DNA from: SIG710 sp045605745
GTDB taxonomy: Bacteria; Bacillota; Clostridia; Oscillospirales; CAG-272
Assembly: GCA_045605745.1 (NCBI GenBank)
Contig: JAZUQN010000108.1
Span: 1-21,507, forward strand
Length of the DNA stretch: 21,507 bases
Direction of reading: 5' to 3'
Shown: positions 1-7,616 of the stretch, one piece after another
Layout: the number at the start of each line of letters is the position of its first letter
How positions within the stretch are numbered: position 1 is the stretch's first letter
The notes under the pieces: generated by a model
What the model saw: only the letters and a program-made list of their open reading frames with translations
The model's database searches: none
Told to the model about the DNA's origin: nothing
Translations under genes and position numbers: made by a program

Positions 1-75
1 TATATAAATTAACAAATTAAGATTATAAGAATTATAAAGTGTTTCATACACAGTGTTAAAGAAATAACTGTCCGA

Positions 76-405
76 TTTATCAGATAGGCAGCTGTTTCTT
101 CTTTTTTTGCTCATGCCGCATGGCACTTCCTTTGGCATGCCCCAAAGGAAGTAAAGGTCACTTAGAGGAAAACGGCGTTTTCCTTTAAGGACTCCCTTCC
201 TTAGCGCTACCAACGCTCCTGCGAAAATGCAACGCTGCATTTTCTAAGGGAGCTGTACATCACTCTACCTCTCCTTATTGCGCCAAAAAGCACCGGCGCA
301 ATAAGGCTTCAGTGAAACGCACACTGCTTTCGGATGTGGTGATCGATAGCCCGATAAAATCTTCGCAGTGTGCTCTTGTTTGTAAAGCTGCAGCTCCCCG
401 ATAAA
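76..405 (+). repeat. Large structured intergenic element, left copy
   Basis: The 3' part (319-405) matches the element at 21202-21319: GCACACTGC (319-327), a 37-nt loop, GCAGTGTGC (365-373), a 20-nt spacer, then CTCCCCGATAAA (394-405). The expected left arm TTTATCGGGGAG is not found just before 319. A degraded candidate is TTTATC at 76-81 followed by AGCTG at 90-94, which could pair with CAGCT (391-395) and GATAAA (400-405). If so, about 220 nt carrying four further hairpins sits inside this copy. CCCGATAAA occurs a second time in the loop (350-358). Orientation is defined only relative to the right copy. The boundaries before 319 are inference; the 319-405 core is directly seen. Confidence 0.55.
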
Positions 406-421
406 CTACTGTTAACTGCAT

Positions 422-451
422 AAAAAAAGGCTGAGCGCTTGCTCAGCCTTT
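422..451 (-). terminator. Intrinsic terminator of the DUF554-manA-LTA synthase unit
   Basis: On the minus strand a perfect GGCTGAGC / GCTCAGCC stem with an AAGC loop is followed by seven T residues (plus-strand A tract 422-428). It begins 6 bases after the stop codon of the LTA-synthase-family gene. A strong factor-independent terminator closing the long minus-strand block. Confidence 0.93.
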
Positions 452-457
452 GCACCA

Positions 458-2398
458 TCAATCAAAAAAGTCCTTTAATGTATTATCCGTATCAAAGCTG
501 TGGTTATATTGAAACTGTTTATAAAGCATCAAATCTTTGTCAGCATCCATATCAAGCTCATCCCAAGAAAGCAATTCTCCACGATCATTTATGCAGAAAT
601 TTGCCGTTAGAACAGGATATTTTTCCTGCAATTTCTTTCTAAATGTCTGATAGCCTGAAAGCTCAAAGCCTGCATTCTCCGATAGAAGAATATTCAGATA
701 GTTAAGACTTGTGACAATTCCCTCCTGCTCTTCAATATCATAATTTGCCCAAAGAACAAAGGGAACAAGAAACTGATTGCTTCTTTCATCCCAATCGTTG
801 CTCTCCTCTTCAAGACCAAGAAGATCAAGAATAGGTCTTGTTATCGAGCTGTTTGGCTGATGGTCGCCATACATCAGAATGATGGTCGGCTCCTTTTCTT
901 TTGAGAAAAATTCAACCAGCTCACCAAAAGCGGCATCTGATATTTCCATAAGAGACATATATCCGGAAATTGCGGTTTTGTTTGCAAGTCTTTGGGGCAT
1001 ATTTTCAATTTCTTCTTCGAGAAACTCAAACTGAGGATACTCACGGAAATTCATATATCCGCCATGATTTTGCATCGTCACACAGAAAAATGCCAAAGGA
1101 TCGTCATTTGTTAAATTATCGTGGTAAAGCCGTATTATCTTGTCATACACTGCCTCATCCGAGATGTAACCCCTGATTTTGTCCTTGCTGCTGAATTCAG
1201 AGCGAAACAAAGTGTTATCCATTCCAAGCATTGGATAAACCGTATCTCTCTTCCAACCGCTTGCACCGTATGGATGAATTCCGTATGTAATATATCCCTT
1301 ATCCTTCAGGGTACTCATAAAGTTTTCTGTTTCTGTTCTTAGATATTGCTGATATGGAATACTTCCCGATGGCAAAAACGCCATGGTGTTTCCGGTTAGA
1401 AATTCCCACTCAGAGTTTGGCGTGTTACCGCCTTTAACAGAAACATATGCCTGCCCCTTAATCGTGTTCTCCGAAAGAGAATCAATAAATGGGAAGCAAT
1501 CCTTTTCATATCCGAAATCTCCAAGCACAGAAAGATCGGAAAGCGACTCATTCATAATAACTATCACATTGGGATTTTTCACATCAGTCTCAGAGTTGGT
1601 GCCGGAGCTATTTTCATCTATCCCTTCCGCCACCTTTTCAAGATGGAAAGGATCATAGCCCTTAGGCTCCTCAACATCCATATATTTCAGAAGTGAAATA
1701 AAGCTGAAATAGAAGCCGTTGTATTTATAAACAGCAGTTGGCGTAAAAAGATAGGGATAATATCTCGCCTCGTCTTGAAAATCCTCGTTTTGCGCAACGC
1801 TTGCATATCCGGTCAGCATAGGAACGCAAAGAAAAACGCATAGTACTCTAATGAGAATTTTGCCTTTCAGTGACAGCTTTATCTTGATTTTTGCACGGCA
1901 AAGCACTATTGCTGAAACAAACAGCAAAACAAAGCCCACTATAAGATAGACTACTTTTTTTGTAAACACAAATTTGTAATCTCCCACAACAGACATCGCA
2001 GTGCCAAAGGAAAGAAGATCCCAAGGCATTATTGGCAGTGATCTGAAGCACATAACAGCATATTCGGCAATGCCAATAAGCCCACTAAAAAGCACTGTCA
2101 AGGCAGCCGCCCATCTTGGAGACAACGTTACAAGAAATATAACCGCCTCGATTATATAAGAAAACAGCAAATTGAATCTATATATAGTCTCGCTGTTCTG
2201 AGGCTCGGTTCCATATACAAACTCTTCCATCATTATGTATGAAGGCAATGGTAAAATAAGCATAAGGGCAATGGTTATTATTTGCCATTTCCATTTCCAC
2301 ACAAGCCTAAAAAAACTCATCATATATGAAGGAATTTTTAAAATAAAGCTTCCCATCTTTTGGCTCATTTGCCGCCAATATTCTTTTTTATCTTCCAT
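458..2398 (-). CDS. LTA synthase family protein (membrane sulfatase-fold phosphoglycerol transferase)
   Basis: Membrane enzyme of the LtaS/MdoB family, which transfers phosphoglycerol from phosphatidylglycerol to a lipid-anchored polymer or glycan on the outer face of the membrane. The 646-residue product has about five N-terminal membrane segments (roughly 36-57, 75-95, 97-118, 148-167, 181-198), then an extracellular sulfatase-fold domain from about 275. By comparison with LtaS, E284 (after NVIVIMN) and D512-H513 (YGDH) look like metal ligands, T326 (GGNTPNSE) the nucleophile, and W382/R384 and H445 substrate-site residues. The ATG has an AAAGGT ribosome binding site and lies 18 nt after manA, so the two are probably cotranscribed. 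The family is clear. Whether the product is true lipoteichoic acid or another phosphoglycerol-modified polymer cannot be decided from sequence, so no symbol is given. Confidence 0.9.
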   Translation of the reverse strand: MEDKKEYWRQMSQKMGSFILKIPSYMMSFFRLVWKWKWQIITIALMLILPLPSYIMMEEFVYGTEPQNSETIYRFNLLFSYIIEAVIFLVTLSPRWAAALTVLFSGLIGIAEYAVMCFRSLPIMPWDLLSFGTAMSVVGDYKFVFTKKVVYLIVGFVLLFVSAIVLCRAKIKIKLSLKGKILIRVLCVFLCVPMLTGYASVAQNEDFQDEARYYPYLFTPTAVYKYNGFYFSFISLLKYMDVEEPKGYDPFHLEKVAEGIDENSSGTNSETDVKNPNVIVIMNESLSDLSVLGDFGYEKDCFPFIDSLSENTIKGQAYVSVKGGNTPNSEWEFLTGNTMAFLPSGSIPYQQYLRTETENFMSTLKDKGYITYGIHPYGASGWKRDTVYPMLGMDNTLFRSEFSSKDKIRGYISDEAVYDKIIRLYHDNLTNDDPLAFFCVTMQNHGGYMNFREYPQFEFLEEEIENMPQRLANKTAISGYMSLMEISDAAFGELVEFFSKEKEPTIILMYGDHQPNSSITRPILDLLGLEEESNDWDERSNQFLVPFVLWANYDIEEQEGIVTSLNYLNILLSENAGFELSGYQTFRKKLQEKYPVLTANFCINDRGELLSWDELDMDADKDLMLYKQFQYNHSFDTDNTLKDFFD

Positions 2399-2416
2399 GT
2401 TTTACCTTTCAAAAAA

Positions 2417-3379
2417 TCACAGTGTTGAAATTATGATTTCCACATCGCCGCAAACAAAGAAGTCTCCCATTTCTGCAGGGATAAAATAGCTATCTCCACT
2501 GCAAATGTCATATGTCTTGCCATCAAAATTAATACTGCCCTTACCTGAAATGCACAGCAAAGAAGCAAAGCTGTCCTTGCCACGATTCAGCATTGTTTTG
2601 CCCGAAAGCTTCAAATGCTTAACTCGGAAATAGCGGCAATGGGCCAGCGTATTTTCATCATCAAGCTCATCCCTTGCCTCAAATCTTATTGAATTTATTT
2701 CATCCTCACTAAAGGGACGCACAACATCCAGAGATTTTTCAACATGAAGCTCTCTCAGATTTCCCCGGGAGTCTCTTCTGTCATAGTCATAAACACGGTA
2801 TGTAAGGTCTGAATTTTGCTGTATCTCTGCAATTATAATACCTTCTCCTATTGCATGAAGAAGTCCCGAGGGTATAAAATATGTCTCACCCACATGAACA
2901 TCGCAATAACCCATAGCAGAATCTATCCTGCCCTCCTTAACAGCCTTTGCAAATTCATCCTTTCCGATCCCCTCTGCAAGACCGTAAACGATCTTTGACC
3001 CCGGCTTTGCATCAAGAATATACCACATTTCGGTTTTGCCGGGATCATTTTCATTGGCAGCGGCATAATCATCGTCAGGATGAACCTGAACAGATAGCTT
3101 ATCCCACGCATCGATGAATTTTATTAGCAGTGGAAAACGACCGCCATCATATTTTAAGCCAAGCACGCTCTTGTCCTTTTCGATATACTCTCCGAGGCTA
3201 AGGCCGGCATATTCGCCCTCAAGTATTTTGCTCATCTCATCGTCTCTGACCGTCAGTTCCCATGTCTCGCCGATGTTTTCAGCCCCATTTTCCTTTCCAA
3301 AAAGCTTTTTAAGATTGTCGCCGCCCCAAATACGGCTCTTTGCGACATATGAAATCTTGATAGGATATAATTTACTCAT
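2417..3379 (-). CDS. manA: Mannose-6-phosphate isomerase, class I
   Basis: Cytoplasmic zinc enzyme interconverting mannose 6-phosphate and fructose 6-phosphate; it links glycolysis to mannose or GDP-mannose metabolism. The 320 residues fit the short Firmicutes ManA form. The cupin metal site is visible: Q98 and H100 (SVQVHPDD), E117 (KTEMWY) and H175 (SGLLHAIG). The family motif IQQNSDLTYRVYDYDR lies at 186-201. The ATG follows a GAGGTG ribosome binding site that overlaps the stop of the DUF554 gene (9-nt gap), indicating coupling. The LTA-synthase-family gene follows 18 nt downstream, so a role in supplying mannose for a surface polymer is possible but is inference. Confidence 0.95.
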   Translation of the reverse strand: MSKLYPIKISYVAKSRIWGGDNLKKLFGKENGAENIGETWELTVRDDEMSKILEGEYAGLSLGEYIEKDKSVLGLKYDGGRFPLLIKFIDAWDKLSVQVHPDDDYAAANENDPGKTEMWYILDAKPGSKIVYGLAEGIGKDEFAKAVKEGRIDSAMGYCDVHVGETYFIPSGLLHAIGEGIIIAEIQQNSDLTYRVYDYDRRDSRGNLRELHVEKSLDVVRPFSEDEINSIRFEARDELDDENTLAHCRYFRVKHLKLSGKTMLNRGKDSFASLLCISGKGSINFDGKTYDICSGDSYFIPAEMGDFFVCGDVEIIISTL

Positions 3380-3388
3380 TTTTACACC

Positions 3389-4096
3389 TCATATTATAGC
3401 TACTAATATATCATAAAGCCTGCAAAATAATATCGAAAGAAACACTGCAGGCAGATAATTCATAATTTTAAGCTTTGTTATACCAAGTATGTTAAGGGCA
3501 AGCCCTATTATAAGAAGCGAACCCACGGCAGTCATCTCTGTAACCACCGAATCTGTAAGTATGGGGGCTATCCACCCTGCAAGAAGGGTTATTCCCCCCT
3601 GAAAAAGGAGCACCGCCCCGGCAGAAAATATAACGCCTATACCAAGGGAGGATGAATAGATTATCGAGCTTACAAAGTCAAGCACCGATTTTGTATACTG
3701 AGTTGTGTGATTGTTATTGAGACCGCTTTCAAGCGGGCCAAGAACAGACATTGCGCCAACGCAGAACAAGAGCGTTGCCGTGACAAAGCCTTGCGTCACA
3801 TTTCCATGGCTTGTTCCAACCTTTTTCTCAATAAAGCTTCCAAGCCTCCCCACAAGCTTATCAAGATCAATAAGCTCTCCGATAACAGCACCGAAAAGCA
3901 AGGAGAATATCATAACAAGGGGATTTTGTCCTTTGATAGCACCGGTTATACCTATCCAAAGCACACACAGCCCCATCCCCTTCATAACAGTGTCGGAAAT
4001 TCTTTCCGGTATACCTTTCTTAAACAGCATACCAATAAGACTTCCAACCATAATTGCACCGCAATTAACCAGTGCACCAAGCATAATAAAGTTCAT
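3389..4096 (-). CDS. DUF554 family integral membrane protein
   Basis: Hydrophobic 235-residue protein of the DUF554 family (YdfK/YqgA-like), of unknown function. Seen in the sequence: an N-terminal membrane segment with GSLIG at 18-22, several further membrane segments (about 42-56, 58-75, 105-120, 150-175, 188-205, 213-234), and the conserved patch FCVGAMSVLGPLESGL at 111-126. A longer frame opens with TTG at 4120, but that codon lies inside the ftsZ terminator stem. The ATG at 4096 has GGAG five bases upstream and is preferred. The gene follows the ftsZ hairpin and is tightly linked to manA. A transport role is often guessed for this family; nothing here shows it. Confidence 0.88.
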   Translation of the reverse strand: MNFIMLGALVNCGAIMVGSLIGMLFKKGIPERISDTVMKGMGLCVLWIGITGAIKGQNPLVMIFSLLFGAVIGELIDLDKLVGRLGSFIEKKVGTSHGNVTQGFVTATLLFCVGAMSVLGPLESGLNNNHTTQYTKSVLDFVSSIIYSSSLGIGVIFSAGAVLLFQGGITLLAGWIAPILTDSVVTEMTAVGSLLIIGLALNILGITKLKIMNYLPAVFLSILFCRLYDILVAII

Positions 4097-4111
4097 GTCA
4101 GCTCCAATTAT

Positions 4112-4155
4112 AAAAGCCAAGCCGGCTGCCGTTTTTTTCGGCGGCCGGCTTGCTT
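4112..4155 (-). terminator. GC-rich hairpin after ftsZ (likely terminator)
   Basis: Inverted repeat 4119-4131 / 4139-4151 gives a 13-bp stem (one G-T pair) with a 7-nt loop that reads AAAAAAA on the minus strand. A few bases after the 3' arm come TTTT (4112-4115). It starts 15 bases after the ftsZ stop. It probably ends most ftsZ transcripts. The short T run and the lack of an obvious new promoter before the DUF554 gene suggest partial read-through. Confidence 0.75.
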
Positions 4156-4166
4156 ATGTAAGGCTA

Positions 4167-5429
4167 TTATCTTCTGCCTCTAAATTCATCGCGGCGGCGT
4201 CCGCGGCGAAGAATATTCATTATCTCGTCAAAATCATCCTCTGAAACAGGTGTTTCCCCACCCATATCCGAAGCATAATCATTTAAGTTCTGCACATCTG
4301 AAACAGGTGCGAAATCTGTAGCAGCTTCATTTGCCAAAGGAGCTGCAACCTTAACATCAGCTGGCTCCTCAGCTTTCTCAGCCTTAGGCGCCTCTGCCTT
4401 TTCAGCCACAGGACGCTTAACATCATCGGGCTTTACAAAAGGCTTAACAACACGCTTTTCTTCATCGCCATCCTTCTTTTCAAAGCCTGTTGCGATAATA
4501 GTTATCTTCATTTCGTCCTCAAGCTCCTCGTCAAAAGCAACACCCCAGATAACTGTTGCATCGGGATTAGCCTCATTTGAGATCATAGAGGAGGCAAGAT
4601 CAACATCTTCAAGTCCAACATCGGGAGATGCTGTGATGCTGATAAGGATTCCCTTTGCGCCCTGGATAGAGGTTTCAAGCAGAGGACTGGAAATAGCAGC
4701 CTTTGCCGCCAGCTCTGCCTTATCCTTGCCGCTGGCAGCGCCAACACCCATATGAGCATAGCCTGCATTCGACATTATGGATGTAACGTCTGCAAAATCA
4801 AGGTTGATAAAGCCGGGAACATTAATAAGCTCGGAAATGCTCTGAACACCGCGGCGAAGAACATCGTCTGCGATCTCAAATGCATTAAAGAGAGTTATTC
4901 TTGTGTCGGAAACCTGCTTTAATCTCTCATTGGGGATAACAACAAGAGCATCAACAAATTCGCTGAGATTTGCAATACCAACTTCAGCAGCTTCCATTCT
5001 CTTCTTGCCCTCAAAAGCGAAAGGCTTTGTTACGATACCAACGGTGAGAATATCCATTTCTCTTGCCGCTCTTGCAACTATGGGAGCAGCACCAGTTCCT
5101 GTTCCGCCGCCCATACCGGTTGTGATAAACACCATGTCAGCGCCCTGAAGAGCACCCTTGATATCATCAAGATTCTCTTCTGCAGCTCTTGCACCGATCT
5201 CAGGATTTGCGCCTGCACCGTGACCCTTTGTTATCTTTTCACCGATAACTATCTGGTTTGGTGCGCTGGAATTTTTAAGCACCTGGCGATCTGTATTAAT
5301 AGCGATAAACTCAACGCCACGGATATTAGCGGATATCATTCTGTTAACAGCATTATTTCCGCCGCCACCAACACCGATGACCTTTATACACACACCGCTG
5401 TCGTAGGTTTCATCATGTTCGAATGTCAT
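4167..5429 (-). CDS. ftsZ: Cell division protein FtsZ
   Basis: Tubulin-like GTPase that forms the cytokinetic ring. Numbered from the ATG at 5429 (420 residues): the GTP-binding N-terminal domain holds GVGGGGNNAVNRM (about 19-31) and the tubulin signature GGGTGTG (107-113). The T7 synergy-loop motif NLDFAD lies at 209-214, with the catalytic aspartates. After about 320 comes an acidic, Ala/Glu/Lys/Pro-rich linker to about 390, then a tail peptide DDFDEIMNIL (about 398-407) in place of the usual IPTFLR-type peptide, ending in a very basic stretch. The longer frame from TTG at 5444 is rejected: that TTG overlaps the GGAGG (5438-5442) serving the ATG eight bases on. It has its own promoter and is separated from ftsQ by about 170 nt. 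No ftsA precedes it. Confidence 0.98.
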   Translation of the reverse strand: MTFEHDETYDSGVCIKVIGVGGGGNNAVNRMISANIRGVEFIAINTDRQVLKNSSAPNQIVIGEKITKGHGAGANPEIGARAAEENLDDIKGALQGADMVFITTGMGGGTGTGAAPIVARAAREMDILTVGIVTKPFAFEGKKRMEAAEVGIANLSEFVDALVVIPNERLKQVSDTRITLFNAFEIADDVLRRGVQSISELINVPGFINLDFADVTSIMSNAGYAHMGVGAASGKDKAELAAKAAISSPLLETSIQGAKGILISITASPDVGLEDVDLASSMISNEANPDATVIWGVAFDEELEDEMKITIIATGFEKKDGDEEKRVVKPFVKPDDVKRPVAEKAEAPKAEKAEEPADVKVAAPLANEAATDFAPVSDVQNLNDYASDMGGETPVSEDDFDEIMNILRRGRRRDEFRGRR

Positions 5430-5515
5430 TTTTTTGTCCTCCAAATTTATATTACGAATTTTAATTTAAGCGTCTGCGGGCAAATTCCTTTCAAATTATA
5501 AATACCCTATATTAT

Positions 5516-5544
5516 ATAATAAAGGATTTTTGCTGATTTTGCAA
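5516..5544 (-). promoter_or_regulatory. Sigma-A type promoter of ftsZ
   Basis: On the minus strand: -35 TTGCAA (5539-5544), 17-nt spacer, -10 TATTAT (5516-5521). Transcription would start near 5509 and leave a leader of about 80 nt before the ftsZ ATG. The -35 region sits in AAAACTATTGCA (5540-5551), identical to the mraZ promoter. Confidence 0.75.
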
Positions 5545-5601
5545 TAGTTTTTTTGAAATTTTAATGATTTTCAGCTGTTTTTTTGTGCTAAATCATGAAT
5601 T

Positions 5602-6474
5602 TTATTCAATTTTTAGCGTTTTACTGACAATTGCACTGCTTTCGGTTACATCCGAAACATTTAAAACAACACCCTCAAGGTCTCTGTAGCCACCCACATC
5701 AAGCATCTTTTCGGCCATTTTCATCTTTAGGACTTGATCCTTTACATCTCCCATTTCAATTCGATATTTTCCAACACTCACAAGCGAGATATCGAACTTA
5801 TTTTTAATATAAATTCTGTCGATCTCTGCTGAAAGCTCCGAAGATGAAAAATCGTCAAGAAACGGTTTGATAAAGGCTTCGGCTCCCGAGAAAAAGCCAA
5901 GCTCTTCTCCCGTTACGGCACGGCTTATATTAGGAAGCTCAAGATATATGAGGCCCTCTGCCTCAAGCTCTTTTTTGCTGCCTCCTCTGGTTAGAACTCT
6001 AAGCCCCTCAGAAAGGGTGAAATATTCTCCCGTAACCTTTATAAAATATTTGGGCACATCGTATGTAAGAGAAATGCTGACAGAATCGGGGAGTTGTTTT
6101 TTTATCTCAACTCCGGATATTTTCGGGAATGCATCAAGAATCTTCTGCTCAGCTTCTTTTGCATTTATGCTGTATAGCTTTTTGCCAACCTCTATTCCCG
6201 AAAAAGCAATTACCTCCTCTCTGCTATTTTCAGAAAGACCGCTTATTTCAATGCTTTTAACGTCAAAATACGAGGTAAAAAAGCCAACAAGAACAACACC
6301 GATCAACACTGCCGCTATAAGCACAAGAGAAAGAACCAAAATTGCAGCTTGCTTTCCGTGAAGGGCCTGTCCACCGTGTGATTTCGGCGGAGAATGGGAA
6401 GGGCGATAATAATATGGCTTTCGTCTTCGCTTTATGCTGACATTCGCCCTTATATCACTTTTGTATTCGGTCAT
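5602..6474 (-). CDS. ftsQ: Cell division protein FtsQ/DivIB
   Basis: Bitopic divisome protein that bridges early and late division proteins and, with FtsL and DivIC, controls septal peptidoglycan synthesis. The 290 residues show a basic cytoplasmic N-terminus (RRRKP, 16-20), one membrane segment at about 43-67, a POTRA domain at about 71-140 beginning DVKSIEISGLS, then a beta-rich FtsQ domain to about 275. The ATG overlaps the murG stop as ATGA, suggesting translational coupling. It is the last gene before the independent ftsZ promoter; no clear terminator was seen in the 5445-5601 gap. Confidence 0.92.
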   Translation of the reverse strand: MTEYKSDIRANVSIKRRRKPYYYRPSHSPPKSHGGQALHGKQAAILVLSLVLIAAVLIGVVLVGFFTSYFDVKSIEISGLSENSREEVIAFSGIEVGKKLYSINAKEAEQKILDAFPKISGVEIKKQLPDSVSISLTYDVPKYFIKVTGEYFTLSEGLRVLTRGGSKKELEAEGLIYLELPNISRAVTGEELGFFSGAEAFIKPFLDDFSSSELSAEIDRIYIKNKFDISLVSVGKYRIEMGDVKDQVLKMKMAEKMLDVGGYRDLEGVVLNVSDVTESSAIVSKTLKIE

Positions 6475-7601
6475 TTATCCCCCTTCACCTCTCTTTTCAC
6501 AAGCTTTTTTATTTCATCATAGATAATTTTATTGGCATCAAGATCTGCGAAATGTGATATAGCCTCTCCCATTTTTTCTCTCAAAGTTCTATCCGAAATT
6601 AGTTTTGAAGTCTCTCTAAAAAGTCTGCCCCCATAAAGCTCCTTTTCCTCAAGAAGCACTGTTCCGCCCATGTCGGCAATAACCTTTGCGTTTTTATATT
6701 GATGATTGTTTGTTACGTTTGGAGACGGTATCATAATGCTTGTCTTTTTCATCATCGCAAGCTCTGAAACCGTCATAGCTCCTGCTCTTGAAATAACGAT
6801 ATCTGCCGCTGCCATGCGCATAGGCATATCGTAGATATATTCAGAGAGTATCAAATTTTCCTTGCCTTCAAGCCGGAGTTCTCGGAATTTTGCCTTTGCA
6901 GCCTCCCATTCTATAGAGCCGGTTGCGTGTTGATGAAGAATTTTATTATTATTTGCAGAAAGCTCTTTCATCAGCTCAAGGCAAGCATCGTTAACCTTTT
7001 CAGCACCCATGCTTCCGCCATACGAAAGAATATAGCAATCATATTTTCCCTCAATTCCAAGCTCTTTTCTTGCTTTTTCGGGGCTAATGCTGCCAAAAGA
7101 GGTGCGCAGAGGATTGCCAACGTGCACAATCTTTTCTTTTGCCGAAAGATGCTTTGCGCTCTCCTCAAAATTCAGCCATATCCTATCAACATAACCTTGA
7201 AGCTTTCGCACCGCAACACCCGGATAAGCATTAGATTCGTGAACTGCCGTTGGAATGCCCATTTTTGATGCGGCAACAAGAACCGGCCAGCATACATACC
7301 CACCTGTTCCGATAACAATATCGGGTTTAAACTCCTTAACTATTTTTTTAGCGCGAATAGGAGAAGCAAAGGCAAGATATGCAGCCTTTATATTGCTTAG
7401 TGAAAGTGAACGGTGAAAGCCTCTTATCTCAACATGACTTATGGGATAACCCTCAGCGGCGGCCAGCTTGTTTTCAATACCGCGCTCTGTTCCAACAAAA
7501 AGTATCTCGGAATCCGGCTCATTTCTCTTTATTGTATTGGCAATTGCAATTGCCGGATTAACATGACCACCTGTGCCACCGCCCGTCATAATAACTCTCA
7601 T
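6471..7601 (-). CDS. murG: UDP-GlcNAc--undecaprenyl-PP-MurNAc-pentapeptide GlcNAc transferase MurG
   Basis: Membrane-associated GT-B glycosyltransferase that adds GlcNAc to lipid I to make lipid II. The 376 residues are of normal length. Visible motifs: glycine-rich loop GGGTGGHVNPA at 7-17; H121-E122-S123-N124 (TAVHESNAYPG); second glycine loop SYGGSMGA at 193-200; and the UDP-GlcNAc site running from SRAGAMTVSEL (271-281) to NHQYKNA (299-305). The ATG has an AAAAGGG site seven bases upstream and follows ftsW after 15 nt. It overlaps ftsQ by 4 nt. Confidence 0.97.
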   Translation of the reverse strand: MRVIMTGGGTGGHVNPAIAIANTIKRNEPDSEILFVGTERGIENKLAAAEGYPISHVEIRGFHRSLSLSNIKAAYLAFASPIRAKKIVKEFKPDIVIGTGGYVCWPVLVAASKMGIPTAVHESNAYPGVAVRKLQGYVDRIWLNFEESAKHLSAKEKIVHVGNPLRTSFGSISPEKARKELGIEGKYDCYILSYGGSMGAEKVNDACLELMKELSANNNKILHQHATGSIEWEAAKAKFRELRLEGKENLILSEYIYDMPMRMAAADIVISRAGAMTVSELAMMKKTSIMIPSPNVTNNHQYKNAKVIADMGGTVLLEEKELYGGRLFRETSKLISDRTLREKMGEAISHFADLDANKIIYDEIKKLVKREVKGDK

Positions 7602-7616
7602 ATAAAAACCCTTTTA

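Larger units (their letters stand above)
1..457. other. Gene-free left flank rich in hairpins
   Basis: No convincing coding region is visible. Positions 1-75 are AT-rich with no recognised feature. From about 113 to 373 there is a string of hairpins: 125-152 (11-bp stem, 6-nt loop), 166-184 (8-bp stem, GGC loop), 223-244 (9-bp stem, ACGC loop) enclosed by CTCCCTT 192-198 / AAGGGAG 246-252, 273-306 (perfect 12-bp stem, 10-nt loop) and 319-373 (9-bp stem, 37-nt loop). The last part is shared with a copy at the right end of the window. The stretch ends in the terminator of the minus-strand operon. Confidence 0.7.

Noticed and set aside
113..373. CRISPR array in the hairpin-rich left flank
   Set aside because: The hairpins differ from one another in sequence and spacing; there is no repeated unit with regular spacers.
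4097..4120. TTG start for the DUF554 gene
   Set aside because: The codon lies in the terminator stem after ftsZ; the ATG at 4096 has GGAG at good spacing.
3711..4244. Plus-strand open frame of 177 codons opposite the DUF554 gene and the end of ftsZ
   Set aside because: It lies antisense to a clear membrane protein gene, spans the ftsZ hairpin, has no recognisable domain, and its composition follows from the complementary strand.
5430..5444. TTG start for ftsZ
   Set aside because: The TTG overlaps the GGAGG that serves the ATG at 5429.
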